NCBI RefSeq assembly: GCF_018332475.1 | Contig: NZ_BOQB01000054.1 | Span: forward strand, 1 to 46,089 | Direction: 5' to 3' | Source of the DNA: Bacillus sanguinis | GTDB taxonomy: Bacteria > Bacillota > Bacilli > Bacillales > Bacillaceae_G | Length of the DNA: 46,089 bases | In this document: positions 33,127 to 42,236 of the stretch, in pieces | Position numbering within the stretch: the stretch's first letter is position 1 | How the letters are laid out: every line of letters starts with the position of its first letter | The notes under the pieces: generated by a model | Told to the model about the DNA's origin: nothing | Seen by the model: the letters and a program-made list of their open reading frames with translations, nothing else | Databases searched by the model: none | Program-made: the position numbers and the translations under genes

Positions 33127-33855
33127 ATGACTCTTATATTTGCACATCGTGGTGCAGCAGGAACATATCCAGAAAATACGATGATTTCATTTGAAGCAGC
33201 GGAATCTTTTAAAGCGGATGGAATTGAACTTGATGTTCAATTAACGAAAGACGGAAAAGTTGTCGTCATTCATGATGAAACAGTGGACCGGACAACGAAT
33301 GGAAAAGGTGCGGTTCGAAATTATGTATATGAGGATTTATGTAAATTAGATGCGAGCTATAAATTTGGTGATAAAGTAGGTTTTTGTAAAATACCACTTT
33401 TAGAAGAAGTATTGCAATGGATTGAAAAAACAGAGTTGCTACTTAATGTTGAACTTAAAAATAATAAAATTCCATACAGAGGTTTAGAGGAAGAAGTTAT
33501 AACGCTTGTACGAAAATTTAATCTAGAAGATCGTGTTATATTTTCTTCATTTAATCACTATAGTATGAAAAGGTGTCATATGATGGCTCCTGATATTCAA
33601 ACAGCGATTTTATATCGCGAAGGTTTGCATAGTCCGTGGGCATATGCAAAAAAAATGGGCGCTACAGCAGTACACCCTAATTATCGTTATCTGCAAGATG
33701 CCATTGCCGAACTAACGATGGAAAGTGATGTAGAGGTTCGGCCCTATACAATTAATGAAGAAACACTTATGCGTAAATATTTTGATATGAATATTTCGGC
33801 GATTATTACTGATTACCCTGAAACGGCAAGAATGTTATTGCCAATAAAAAAATGA
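33127..33855 (+). CDS. yqiK: Glycerophosphodiester phosphodiesterase
   Basis: The 242-residue GDPD-family protein hydrolyses glycerophosphodiesters to glycerol-3-phosphate and an alcohol. The sequence FAHRGAAGTYPENTMISF carries the catalytic His and Arg/Glu, DGIELDVQLTKDGKVVVIHDETVDRTT the metal-binding Glu/Asp and His, and LNVELKNN the third metal ligand. It lacks a signal peptide, so it is cytoplasmic. The ATG at 33127, 6 bases after GGGGGAG, is used; a GTG at 33121 overlaps that site. The place upstream of yqzF is that of yqiK in B. subtilis. Confidence 0.95.
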   Translation: MTLIFAHRGAAGTYPENTMISFEAAESFKADGIELDVQLTKDGKVVVIHDETVDRTTNGKGAVRNYVYEDLCKLDASYKFGDKVGFCKIPLLEEVLQWIEKTELLLNVELKNNKIPYRGLEEEVITLVRKFNLEDRVIFSSFNHYSMKRCHMMAPDIQTAILYREGLHSPWAYAKKMGATAVHPNYRYLQDAIAELTMESDVEVRPYTINEETLMRKYFDMNISAIITDYPETARMLLPIKK

Positions 33856-33884
33856 GACCGCTTGTAACGGTCTCATTTTTTTAT
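33847..33884. terminator. Bidirectional terminator between yqiK and yqzF
   Basis: AATGAGACCG (33851-33860) and CGGTCTCATT (33868-33877) flank a seven-base loop, with T-runs on both strands. It lies over the yqiK stop codon. Confidence 0.88.
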
Positions 33885-33904
33885 TTATAAATAGTGGGGT
33901 TTTT

Positions 33905-34138
33905 CTACCTTCTAAAGCGAGCTTGTACTTTATTTCGTTTACGGTCTCGGTGTAAGACGAAACCACCAAAAATATAAAATCCGAGCCCGAAGCAGAGAGC
34001 GCCGATCAAAAATTGTAACCATAGTATAGAGAGAGGAGGAAATAGAATCCCGAATACAGTATCTCTCATTAACTTAATGCCAAATACAGCTAATGAAATA
34101 GGGATGAGTGCTAATAATAGAGCAAGGTAACGCTGCAT
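33905..34138 (-). CDS. yqzF: YqzF, DUF2627 small membrane protein
   Basis: The 77-residue protein has two membrane helices (about 4-22 and 34-62) with the conserved GIKLMRDTVFGIL linker and a highly basic C-terminus (HRDRKRNKVQARFRR). It is orthologous to YqzF. Function is unknown. In B. subtilis the gene lies in the same place but on the other strand as I recall; here it is convergent with yqiK and divergent from bkdR. AAGGGG precedes the start. Confidence 0.88.
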   Translation of the reverse strand: MQRYLALLLALIPISLAVFGIKLMRDTVFGILFPPLSILWLQFLIGALCFGLGFYIFGGFVLHRDRKRNKVQARFRR

Positions 34139-34274
34139 ATAAATGCCCCTTTTCAGATTATTTCGTTTATTCTAATGATGTTATATGAAAAGGGGGTTTG
34201 TCAAGAGGAGACTGAACGAGTAAGATAAGGGTGTGAAAAATTTTGCAGAGATACTTCGAGAGGAAGTGTGATAT

Positions 34275-36347
34275 ATGAAACAAAAAGTTTTAATTGTTGG
34301 TGCAGGTGAAGGTGGCAGTACACTGCTGAATCTGTTGCAAAGTTCGAATTTATTTCAAATTATAGGGATTATTGATATAAATCCGATAGCAAAAGGATTA
34401 CAAATGGCTAAGGAATACGGGGTTATGATTGGAGAGAGTGTAACGCCGTTTCTTTCTATGCATATTGATGTAATGTTTGATATGACAGGTGATGATGATT
34501 TACATAAAGTTTTATTAAAGAAAAAGCATAAAGATACTCTTCTTATACCAGGTGATATTGCGAAAATTGTTACGAGATTAGCACATGAGAAGGAAGATTT
34601 AATTGGAAAGTTAGAAGAACAAACGCAACAAGGTGATTTAATTTTAAATTCTACGCATGACGGTATGATTGTAATCGATCGAGATGGACAAGTTCGTCTA
34701 TTTAATAAAAGTGCAGAGCGTATTATCGGGTACAAAAAAGAAGATGCCGTAGGGAAATATATTTTAGAAGTCATTCCGACGAGTAAGTTGCTTCGTATTA
34801 TACGTACGAAACAAATAGAAGTGAATTATGAACTGACATTAGAGAATGAAAAGAAAATTATTACAACCCGTATTCCGATATTAAAAGAGGGAGGAGAAGT
34901 ACAAGGGGCATTTGCGATTTTTAAAGATATAACAGAAGTGGTAGATCTTGCGGAAGAAGTTACAGATTTAAAAGAGATTCAAACGTTACTTGAGGCGATT
35001 ATCAACTCGTCTGAGGAAGCCATTTCGGTCGTGGATGAAAAAGGAAGAGGATTAGTAATTAACCCTGCGTATACGAAATTAACAGGTTTAACAGAAGAGG
35101 ATATTATTGGGAAGCCAGCTACAACCGATATTGTAGAAGGTGAAAGTATGCATATGAAGGTACTTCGAACACGTAGGGCGGTACGAGGGATACATATGAA
35201 GATTGGGCAAAAAAAGCGAGATGTAATTGTAAATGTAGCGCCAGTCATTGTGGACGGGATATTGAAAGGAAGCGTCGGTGTAATTCGTGACGTATCAGAA
35301 ATTCAAAAGTTAACAAATGAATTAAATAGAGCAAGGCAAATTATTCGAACGTTAGAAGCGAAATATTCATTTGATGACATTGTCGGAAATTCAGATGAAA
35401 CAACGGCCGCTATTGAACAGGCGAAACTTGGCGCGAATACACCAGCAACAGTATTACTACGCGGGGAATCTGGAACGGGTAAAGAATTATTTGCACATGC
35501 CATCCATAATGGAAGTAACCGAAAATATAATAAATTTGTTCGTGTAAACTGTGCTGCTATTTCGGAGACGTTGTTAGAAAGTGAGTTATTCGGTTATGAG
35601 GAAGGTGCATTTTCTGGAGCGAAAAGAGGCGGAAAACGTGGATTCTTTGAGGAAGCGAATAACGGTAGTATCTTTTTAGATGAAATAGGAGAATTGTCTG
35701 CAAATACACAAGCGAAACTTCTTCGTGTGTTGCAAGAAAAAGAGATTGTAAAAGTTGGTGGGACGAAAGCGATTCCTATCAATGTCCGAGTAATTGCAGC
35801 GACACATGTGAATTTAGAAAAAGCTATTCTAGCAGGAGAGTTTAGGGAGGATTTATATTATCGATTAAATAAAATTCCAATTCAAATTCCATCTCTTCGT
35901 CAGCGTAAAGAGGACATACCATCGATTGCAGAAAGATTAATTCAAAAAATTAATCAAGATTATGGTCGAAATATTGAGGGACTCACTGATCCGGCTATTT
36001 TATATTTACAATCATATGAATGGCCAGGAAATGTGAGGGAACTTGAAAATATTTTAGGGAGAGCTATTATCTTTATGAATTATAACGAGACCTATATTGA
36101 TGTGCACCATTTACCGCCATTGCATAACGAAGAGCAGGTGGAATCGAAGCAAACTCATTTATTACCTGAGTTGGAAGAAAAGCCACTTGAGCATTTAGTG
36201 ACGGAGTTTGAAGGGAATATCATTCATGAATATTTAGAGAGGTTTGGTGGAAATAAGACACAAACTGCAAGAGCGTTAGGAATTTCAGTTCGAAATTTAT
36301 ATTACAAGCTAGAAAAGTATGAGTGTGCAAAAAATAGCGTGCAATAA
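34275..36347 (+). CDS. bkdR: BkdR, sigma-54-dependent activator of the bkd operon
   Basis: BkdR activates the branched-chain keto-acid operon with sigma-L (sigma-54). The 690-residue protein has an N-terminal Rossmann-like domain (1-110: [18 protein letters not shown]), two PAS domains (about 115-225 and 235-345), an AAA+ domain (about 365-605: Walker A GESGTGKE, the sigma-54 contact loop as GAFSGA rather than [16 protein letters not shown]) and a Fis-type HTH (about 645-685: [20 protein letters not shown]). It directly precedes its target operon, and its 3' end overlaps one of the putative enhancer sites. GAGAGGAAG precedes the ATG. Confidence 0.96.
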   Translation: MKQKVLIVGAGEGGSTLLNLLQSSNLFQIIGIIDINPIAKGLQMAKEYGVMIGESVTPFLSMHIDVMFDMTGDDDLHKVLLKKKHKDTLLIPGDIAKIVTRLAHEKEDLIGKLEEQTQQGDLILNSTHDGMIVIDRDGQVRLFNKSAERIIGYKKEDAVGKYILEVIPTSKLLRIIRTKQIEVNYELTLENEKKIITTRIPILKEGGEVQGAFAIFKDITEVVDLAEEVTDLKEIQTLLEAIINSSEEAISVVDEKGRGLVINPAYTKLTGLTEEDIIGKPATTDIVEGESMHMKVLRTRRAVRGIHMKIGQKKRDVIVNVAPVIVDGILKGSVGVIRDVSEIQKLTNELNRARQIIRTLEAKYSFDDIVGNSDETTAAIEQAKLGANTPATVLLRGESGTGKELFAHAIHNGSNRKYNKFVRVNCAAISETLLESELFGYEEGAFSGAKRGGKRGFFEEANNGSIFLDEIGELSANTQAKLLRVLQEKEIVKVGGTKAIPINVRVIAATHVNLEKAILAGEFREDLYYRLNKIPIQIPSLRQRKEDIPSIAERLIQKINQDYGRNIEGLTDPAILYLQSYEWPGNVRELENILGRAIIFMNYNETYIDVHHLPPLHNEEQVESKQTHLLPELEEKPLEHLVTEFEGNIIHEYLERFGGNKTQTARALGISVRNLYYKLEKYECAKNSVQ

Positions 36348-36374
36348 ATTGCGTACCGTGCAAATTATTGCACG
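36338..36374. promoter_or_regulatory. Tandem palindromic enhancer candidate for BkdR
   Basis: Two similar palindromes lie side by side: CGTGCAATAAATTGCGTA (36338-36355) and CGTGCAAATTATTGCACG (36357-36374, extending to TACCGTGCAA/TTGCACGGTA, 10-bp arms, 36354-36377). Their centres are 19 bp apart, about two helical turns, so two dimers would face the same side. They lie 115-150 bp upstream of the -24/-12 promoter, the usual enhancer distance. The first overlaps the bkdR stop codon. No T-run follows, which argues against a terminator. Confidence 0.7.
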
Positions 36375-36442
36375 GTATACAAAATGCGACAAAAAAAGAC
36401 AGAATCTTTTGTTATTTTCCAAAGCATTGATTTTACTGCATT

Positions 36443-36457
36443 TTGAATGCGTTTTCA
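36443..36457. promoter_or_regulatory. Possible cre (CcpA) site
   Basis: TTGAATGCGTTTTCA matches the catabolite response element pattern WTGNAANCGNWNNCW with one mismatch. It lies between the enhancer candidate and the -24 box, where CcpA could interfere with looping. It is a single short-motif match. Confidence 0.4.
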
Positions 36458-36482
36458 TTATTGGTAAGACCACTTTAAAAAG

Positions 36483-36498
36483 TTGGCACGGTATTTGC
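36483..36498 (+). promoter_or_regulatory. Sigma-54 (-24/-12) promoter of the bkd operon
   Basis: TTGGCACGGTATTTGC matches the sigma-54 consensus TTGGCACNNNNNTTGC, with GG at 36485-36486 and GC at 36497-36498, exactly 12 bp apart. The predicted transcription start is near 36510, about 33 bases before ptb. Confidence 0.95.
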
Positions 36499-36542
36499 TT
36501 TATAAATAGACGAGGGACGACGGAAAGGGTTGATTACAAAAT

Positions 36543-37442
36543 ATGAAGTTAGAACACTTAATTGATCAAGCAGCAGGACAGCCGAAAAAAACTGTGGCTG
36601 TAGCAGTAGCTGAGGATCATGAAGTAATTGAAGCTGTAGCGAAAGCAATTCCATTACAGCTAGCTCAATTTCGTCTATATGGAAATCAAGAAAAAATAAT
36701 GGGGATGCTACAAGAACATGGTTTACAAACTTCAGAACATATTGAAGTGATTGCAGCACAGTCAAGTGCTGAGGCTGCAGAACTTTCTGTTAAAGCTGTA
36801 AGAAATGGCGAAGCAGATGTGCTTATGAAGGGGAACATCCCAACAGCAAATATTTTGAAAGCTGTATTAAATAAAGAGTGGGGACTTCGTAAAGGTAGCG
36901 TACTTTCACACGTAGCAGCATTTGAAGTTCCAAATTACGATCGTCTTATTTTTGTTACAGATGCAGCGATGAACATTGCACCTGATGTAACACAAAAAGC
37001 TGCTATTATACAGAATACTGTAGAAGTTGCCCAGGCAATAGGAATGGATTTGCCAAAGGTGGCACCAATTGCAGCAGTAGAGGTTGTGAATCCTGCGATG
37101 CAAGCGACAATTGATGCAGCGATGTTAACTCAAATGAATCGCCGCGGACAAATTAAAAATTGTGTTGTTGATGGACCACTTGCTTTAGATAATGCAGTAT
37201 CACAAATTGCAGCAGAACATAAAGGCATAGTAAGTGATGTAGCAGGTAAGGCAGACATTTTACTCGTCCCAACGATTGAAGCTGGAAATGTGCTATACAA
37301 ATCACTCGTATACTTTGCGAATGCAAAAGTAGGAGCAATGATTGCTGGCGCAAAAGCACCGATTGTTTTAACGTCTCGTGCTGATTCAGCAGAAACAAAA
37401 GTATATTCATTAGCATTGGCAGTTGCGACTGCTTCAAAATAA
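36543..37442 (+). CDS. ptb: Phosphate butyryltransferase
   Basis: Ptb converts branched or straight short acyl-CoA (butyryl, isobutyryl, isovaleryl) to acyl phosphate, which Buk uses to make ATP. The 299-residue protein shows the phosphate acetyl/butyryltransferase fold with VLMKGNIPTANILKAVLN, FVTDAAMNIAPD and GPLALDNAVS motifs. It heads the bkd operon directly below the sigma-54 promoter. The Shine-Dalgarno is weak or distant: AAAGGG ends about 14 bases before the ATG, which is unusual for the first gene of the operon. Confidence 0.96.
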   Translation: MKLEHLIDQAAGQPKKTVAVAVAEDHEVIEAVAKAIPLQLAQFRLYGNQEKIMGMLQEHGLQTSEHIEVIAAQSSAEAAELSVKAVRNGEADVLMKGNIPTANILKAVLNKEWGLRKGSVLSHVAAFEVPNYDRLIFVTDAAMNIAPDVTQKAAIIQNTVEVAQAIGMDLPKVAPIAAVEVVNPAMQATIDAAMLTQMNRRGQIKNCVVDGPLALDNAVSQIAAEHKGIVSDVAGKADILLVPTIEAGNVLYKSLVYFANAKVGAMIAGAKAPIVLTSRADSAETKVYSLALAVATASK

Positions 37443-37476
37443 ACCAAATAGGGTAAAACATTAGGGGGAAACGACA

Positions 37477-38577
37477 ATGACATTAGAAATCTTCGAATAC
37501 TTAGAAAAATATGATTATGAGCAAGTGGTATTTTGTCAAGATAAAGAATCTGGTTTAAAAGCAATCATTGCAATTCATGATACAACACTTGGACCAGCTC
37601 TTGGTGGAACAAGAATGTGGACATATGATTCTGAAGAAGCGGCGATTGAAGATGCATTGCGTCTTGCAAAAGGGATGACATACAAAAACGCAGCAGCTGG
37701 CTTAAACTTAGGTGGTGCGAAAACAGTAATCATCGGCGATCCACGTAAAGATAAGAGCGAAGCGATGTTCCGTGCATTAGGACGTTACATTCAAGGACTA
37801 AACGGACGTTACATTACAGCTGAAGATGTTGGTACAACAGTAGATGATATGGATATTATCCACGAAGAAACTGACTTTGTAACAGGTATTTCACCATCAT
37901 TCGGTTCTTCTGGTAACCCATCTCCAGTAACGGCATACGGTGTTTACCGTGGTATGAAAGCAGCTGCGAAAGAGGCTTTCGGTACTGATAATTTAGAAGG
38001 AAAAGTAATTGCTGTTCAAGGCGTTGGTAACGTAGCATATCACCTATGCAAACATCTACATGCTGAAGGAGCAAAATTAATCGTAACAGATATTAATAAA
38101 GAAGCTGTACAACGCGCGGTAGAAGAATTCGGTGCATCAGCAGTTGAGCCAAATGAAATTTACGGTGTTGAATGTGATATTTACGCACCATGTGCATTAG
38201 GCGCAACAGTTAATGACGAAACTATTCCACAACTTAAAGCAAAAGTAATCGCAGGTTCTGCAAATAACCAATTAAAAGAAGATCGTCACGGCGACATCAT
38301 TCATGAAATGGGTATTGTATACGCACCAGACTATGTAATTAATGCAGGTGGCGTAATTAACGTAGCAGATGAGTTATATGGATACAATAGAGAACGTGCA
38401 CTAAAACGTGTTGAGTCAATTTATGAAACAATTGCAAAAGTAATCGAAATTTCAAAACGCGATGGCATAGCAACTTATGTAGCAGCAGATCGTCTAGCTG
38501 AAGAGCGCATTGCAAGCTTGAAAAACTCTCGTAGCACATACTTACGCAACGGTCACGACATCATTAGCCGTCGCTAA
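37477..38577 (+). CDS. bcd: Leucine dehydrogenase
   Basis: LeuDH oxidatively deaminates leucine, isoleucine and valine with NAD to the keto acids used by the bkd complex. The 366-residue protein has an N-terminal catalytic domain with Lys70 (LAKGMTYKN) and Lys82 ([15 protein letters not shown]), spaced like Lys68/Lys80 of characterised LeuDHs, and a Rossmann domain with [10 protein letters not shown] (about 180-190). The sequence is the well-known B. cereus LeuDH type. AGGGGGAAACGACA is the ribosome-binding site, 34 bases after ptb. Confidence 0.97.
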   Translation: MTLEIFEYLEKYDYEQVVFCQDKESGLKAIIAIHDTTLGPALGGTRMWTYDSEEAAIEDALRLAKGMTYKNAAAGLNLGGAKTVIIGDPRKDKSEAMFRALGRYIQGLNGRYITAEDVGTTVDDMDIIHEETDFVTGISPSFGSSGNPSPVTAYGVYRGMKAAAKEAFGTDNLEGKVIAVQGVGNVAYHLCKHLHAEGAKLIVTDINKEAVQRAVEEFGASAVEPNEIYGVECDIYAPCALGATVNDETIPQLKAKVIAGSANNQLKEDRHGDIIHEMGIVYAPDYVINAGGVINVADELYGYNRERALKRVESIYETIAKVIEISKRDGIATYVAADRLAEERIASLKNSRSTYLRNGHDIISRR

Positions 38578-38598
38578 TCATTCATATATTACTTTTAC

Positions 38599-38639
38599 AA
38601 AAGGTGTGGTTACCTCTTATGAGGTTTCCACCTCCTTTT
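38599..38639 (+). other. Hairpin between bcd and buk
   Basis: A long stem forms from AAAAGG, GTGG and ACCTC (38599-38616) with GAGGT, CCAC and CCTTTT (38621-38639), with two small internal loops and a TTAT tetraloop. The GAGG of the 3' arm and the buk ribosome-binding site (38652-38656) are separate. No T-run follows, so it is more likely an mRNA processing or stability element or weak attenuator than a terminator. Confidence 0.55.
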
Positions 38640-38664
38640 GAATTTATTAGTGGAGGTAGCAACA

Positions 38665-39768
38665 GTGTCCTTAAATCGAATTCTTGTTATTAATCCGGGT
38701 AGTACATCCACAAAAATTGGTGTTTTTGATAATGAAAGACCCGTTTTAGAAGAAACTATTCGTCATGACGAAGAACAGATTGGAAAATATAAGCGAATTA
38801 TCGACCAATATGAGTTTCGTAAAGAAACGATCTTAGAAGTTCTACATTCTCACGGTATTAACATTTCAAAGTTAAACGCAGTTTGTGGACGCGGGGGATT
38901 ACTTCGTCCAATCGAAGGCGGAACATACACAGTAAACGATTCGATGTTAGAAGATTTAAAAAATGGGTTTAGCGGCCATCATGCTTCAAATCTTGGAGGC
39001 ATTTTAGCATATGAAATCGCTTCTGGATTAAATATTCCGGCATTCATAGTAGATCCTGTCGTTGTAGATGAAATGGAGCCGATTGCTCGTATAAGCGGTA
39101 TTGCTGGTATGGAACGTAAAAGCATTTTCCATGCATTAAACCAAAAAGCGGTTGCTCGTAAAGTGGCTGAAGAATTAAATCACAAATACGAGGATTTAAA
39201 TTTATTAGTTACACATATGGGCGGCGGTATTACAGTTGGTGCTCATAAAAAAGGAAAAGTTATTGATGTGAATAACGGCTTAAACGGAGAAGGACCATTT
39301 AGTCCAGAGCGTGCTGGTACAGTACCGGTAGGGCAACTAGTTGAAATGTGTTTCTCTGGTGAGTATTACCGTGACGAAATGGTTAAAAAGCTTGTTGGAC
39401 AAGGTGGACTTGTAAGTCTAATCGGTACAAATGATGCGATCAAAGTAGAACAAATGGTTGAAAAAGGTGATCCTGAAGCAACTCTTATTTATAAAGCAAT
39501 GGCATATCAAGTTGCAAAAGAGATTGGTGGAGCTAGCGCTGTACTTCACGGAAAAATTGATGCAATCGTTTTAACTGGTGGACTTGCGTACAGTAAAATT
39601 CTTGTCGATGAAATAAAAGAACGTGTTGACTGGATTGCTGATGTTATCGTACATCCAGGGGAAGACGAATTACAAGCATTAGCAGAAGGAGCACTTCGTG
39701 TATTACGTGAAGAAGAAGCGCCGAAAGAATATGTTGTACGAGAAAAACAAACAGTAGCTAGGGGTTGA
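38665..39768 (+). CDS. buk: Butyrate kinase
   Basis: Buk transfers phosphate from butyryl or branched acyl phosphate to ADP, recovering ATP. The 367-residue ASKHA-fold protein starts with [18 protein letters not shown] (phosphate loop), carries [36 protein letters not shown] (about 185-208) and the C-terminal [10 protein letters not shown] and [16 protein letters not shown] motifs. The GTG at 38665, 8 bases after GGAGG, is the start; the upstream ATT/ATG-like extension to 38638 runs through the hairpin. Confidence 0.96.
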   Translation: MSLNRILVINPGSTSTKIGVFDNERPVLEETIRHDEEQIGKYKRIIDQYEFRKETILEVLHSHGINISKLNAVCGRGGLLRPIEGGTYTVNDSMLEDLKNGFSGHHASNLGGILAYEIASGLNIPAFIVDPVVVDEMEPIARISGIAGMERKSIFHALNQKAVARKVAEELNHKYEDLNLLVTHMGGGITVGAHKKGKVIDVNNGLNGEGPFSPERAGTVPVGQLVEMCFSGEYYRDEMVKKLVGQGGLVSLIGTNDAIKVEQMVEKGDPEATLIYKAMAYQVAKEIGGASAVLHGKIDAIVLTGGLAYSKILVDEIKERVDWIADVIVHPGEDELQALAEGALRVLREEEAPKEYVVREKQTVARG

Positions 39769-39772
39769 GATA

Positions 39773-41194
39773 ATGGCAAGAGAATATGATTTAGTTATCG
39801 TTGGCGGCGGTACTGGTGGATATGTTGCTGCTATTCGAGCATCACAACTAGGTTTAAAAACTGCACTTGTTGAAAAAGAAAATCTTGGTGGTACTTGTTT
39901 GCACAAAGGATGTATTCCTAGTAAAGCTCTTTTACGTAGTGCGGAAGTATACGCAACTGCTAAAAAAAGCGAAGAATTCGGGGTTATTGCGAGTAATGTA
40001 GAACTAAATTTTGCGAAAGTACAAGAGCGTAAAGAGAAGATTGTAACGCAACTTCATAAAGGCGTTCAACACTTAATGAAACAAGGTAAAATTGATGTGT
40101 TTGAAGGTATTGGCCGTATTCTTGGCCCATCTATTTTCTCTCCAATGCCAGGGACAATTTCAGTGGAACTTGCAAGTGGAGAAGAGAATGAAATGTTAAT
40201 TCCAAAAAATGTACTTGTTGCAACAGGTTCTCGTCCGAATTCACTACCAGGTTTAGAGTTAGACGGAGAGTATGTAATGTCTTCTGATCATGCCCTAAAA
40301 ATGGAAACGCTTCCTAGTTCGATTATTATCGTTGGTGGCGGTGTAATCGGTATTGAGTGGGCATCTATGCTTGCTGACTTCGGTGTAGAAGTTACAGTAT
40401 TAGAGTATGCGAAAACGATATTACCACTAGAAGATCAGGACGTTTCAAAAGAAATGCAACGTCTATTCAAGAAAAAAGGTATTAAAGTGGTAACTGGTGC
40501 AAAAGTATTACCAGAAACATTGGTAAAAGATAATGGAGTAACAATTCAAGCTGAACATAACGGTGAGAATAAAGAATTTAAAGCAGAAAAAATGCTTGTA
40601 TCTGTAGGAAGACAAGCCAATACGCAAAATATTGGTTTAGAGAATACGGATATCGTTGTGGAAAAAGGATACATTCAAACAAATGAGTTTTATCAAACGA
40701 AAGAATCTCATATTTACGCAATTGGAGATGTAATCGGTGGCTTACAACTTGCTCACGTTGCTTCTCATGAAGGAATTGTTGCAGTAGAACATATTGCGGG
40801 CAAAGAAGTTACACCAATTGATTATTCTATGGTATCAAAATGTGTATATAGCAGTCCGGAAGTTGCTTCTGTCGGTTTAACAGAACAAGAAGCGAAAGAA
40901 AAAGGCTATAAGTTAAAAGTAGGTAAGTTCTCATTCCGTGCAATCGGAAAAGCACTTGTATACGGTGAATCGGATGGTTTCGTAAAACTTGTAGTTGATG
41001 AAGAAACAAATGACATTCTTGGTGTTCATATGATTGGACCACATGTAACAGATATGATTTCTGAAGCTGGTCTTGCAAGAGTACTTGATGCAACACCGTG
41101 GGAAGTAGCACATACAATTCATCCGCATCCATCATTATCTGAGGCGATTGGTGAAGCAGCATTAGCTGTAGATGGAAAAGCGTTACACGCATAA
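39773..41194 (+). CDS. lpdV: Dihydrolipoyl dehydrogenase (E3) of the branched-chain complex
   Basis: E3 re-oxidises the dihydrolipoyl arm of BkdB with FAD and NAD. The 473-residue protein has FAD-binding LVIVGGGTGGYVAAIRASQ, the redox pair Cys42-Cys47 (GGTCLHKGC), the NAD-binding IIIVGGGVIGIEWASMLAD (about 184-202), the second FAD motif YAIGDVIGG, and the C-terminal His-Pro-His-Pro-Ser-Glu interface (HTIHPHPSLSEAIGEA) with the catalytic His. It starts 4 bases after buk. Confidence 0.97.
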   Translation: MAREYDLVIVGGGTGGYVAAIRASQLGLKTALVEKENLGGTCLHKGCIPSKALLRSAEVYATAKKSEEFGVIASNVELNFAKVQERKEKIVTQLHKGVQHLMKQGKIDVFEGIGRILGPSIFSPMPGTISVELASGEENEMLIPKNVLVATGSRPNSLPGLELDGEYVMSSDHALKMETLPSSIIIVGGGVIGIEWASMLADFGVEVTVLEYAKTILPLEDQDVSKEMQRLFKKKGIKVVTGAKVLPETLVKDNGVTIQAEHNGENKEFKAEKMLVSVGRQANTQNIGLENTDIVVEKGYIQTNEFYQTKESHIYAIGDVIGGLQLAHVASHEGIVAVEHIAGKEVTPIDYSMVSKCVYSSPEVASVGLTEQEAKEKGYKLKVGKFSFRAIGKALVYGESDGFVKLVVDEETNDILGVHMIGPHVTDMISEAGLARVLDATPWEVAHTIHPHPSLSEAIGEAALAVDGKALHA

Positions 41195-41221
41195 AAATGT
41201 GGATTTAGGAGGTTATGAAAA

Positions 41222-42223
41222 ATGGCAGAAGTAAAAGAAAAGCGCCATGAAGAGCTTGGCTTAAGTGATGAGCAAGTATTAGAAATGTTCCGTACGATGT
41301 TACTTGCACGTAAAATTGACGAACGTATGTGGTTATTAAACCGCGCTGGTAAAATTCCATTCGTAATTTCTTGTCAAGGACAAGAGGCGGCACAAGTTGG
41401 AGCAGCATTCGCTCTTGATAGAGAGAAAGATTATGCATTACCGTACTACCGTGATATGGGCGTTGTACTAGCGTTTGGTATGACAGCTAAAGAACTTATG
41501 TTGTCTGCTTTCGCAAAAGCTGGAGATCCAAACTCTGGTGGTCGTCAAATGCCTGGTCACTTCGGTCAAAAGAAGAATCGTATTGTGACAGGGTCATCTC
41601 CAGTAACAACGCAAGTACCACACGCGGTTGGTATTGCATTAGCTGGAAAAATGGAAAAGAAAGATTTAGTAACGTTTGTTACATTCGGAGAAGGTTCTTC
41701 TAACCAAGGTGATTTCCATGAAGGTGCAAACTTTGCTGGTGTACACAAGTTACCTGTTATTTTCATGTGTGAAAATAATAAATACGCAATCTCAATTCCA
41801 GTTGAAAAACAATTAGCATGTAAGAATGTATCAGATCGTGCAATTGGTTACGGTATGCCTGGATATACAATAGACGGAAACGATCCGCTTGCAGTATATA
41901 AAGCTGTAAAAGAAGCTGCAGACCGCGGTCGTCGTGGTGAAGGCCCAACTTTAATTGAAACAGTATCATATCGTTTAACAGCACATTCTAGTGACGACGA
42001 TGATCGTGTTTATCGTGATAAAGAAGAAGTAGAAGAAGCAAAGAAAAAAGATTCAATTATAACATTTGCTGCTTATTTAAAAGAAGCTGGCGTGTTAACT
42101 GAGGAATCTGAAAAACAAATGTTAGACGAAATTATGCATATCGTAAATGAAGCAACAGAATATGCAGAAAATGCTCCGTATGCAGCACCTGAAGATGCAT
42201 TGAAGCACGTATACGCAGAATAG
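41222..42223 (+). CDS. bkdAA: 2-oxoisovalerate dehydrogenase E1 component, alpha subunit
   Basis: E1-alpha and E1-beta decarboxylate branched-chain keto acids with thiamine diphosphate and pass the acyl group to lipoyl-BkdB. The 333-residue alpha subunit shows YYRDMGVVLAFGM, the ThDP-magnesium motif FGEGSSNQGDFHEGANFAGVH (about 154-174) ending ENNKYAIS, and the phosphorylation-loop-like TVSYRLTAHSSDDDDRVYR region (about 247-265). AGGAGG is the ribosome-binding site. Confidence 0.97.
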   Translation: MAEVKEKRHEELGLSDEQVLEMFRTMLLARKIDERMWLLNRAGKIPFVISCQGQEAAQVGAAFALDREKDYALPYYRDMGVVLAFGMTAKELMLSAFAKAGDPNSGGRQMPGHFGQKKNRIVTGSSPVTTQVPHAVGIALAGKMEKKDLVTFVTFGEGSSNQGDFHEGANFAGVHKLPVIFMCENNKYAISIPVEKQLACKNVSDRAIGYGMPGYTIDGNDPLAVYKAVKEAADRGRRGEGPTLIETVSYRLTAHSSDDDDRVYRDKEEVEEAKKKDSIITFAAYLKEAGVLTEESEKQMLDEIMHIVNEATEYAENAPYAAPEDALKHVYAE

Positions 42224-42236
42224 GGGGGAACGTTTC

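Noticed and set aside
36354-36377. Palindrome after bkdR taken as a terminator
   Set aside because: No T-run follows (TATACAAAATGC), and a related palindrome lies beside it at helical spacing, so an enhancer is the better reading.
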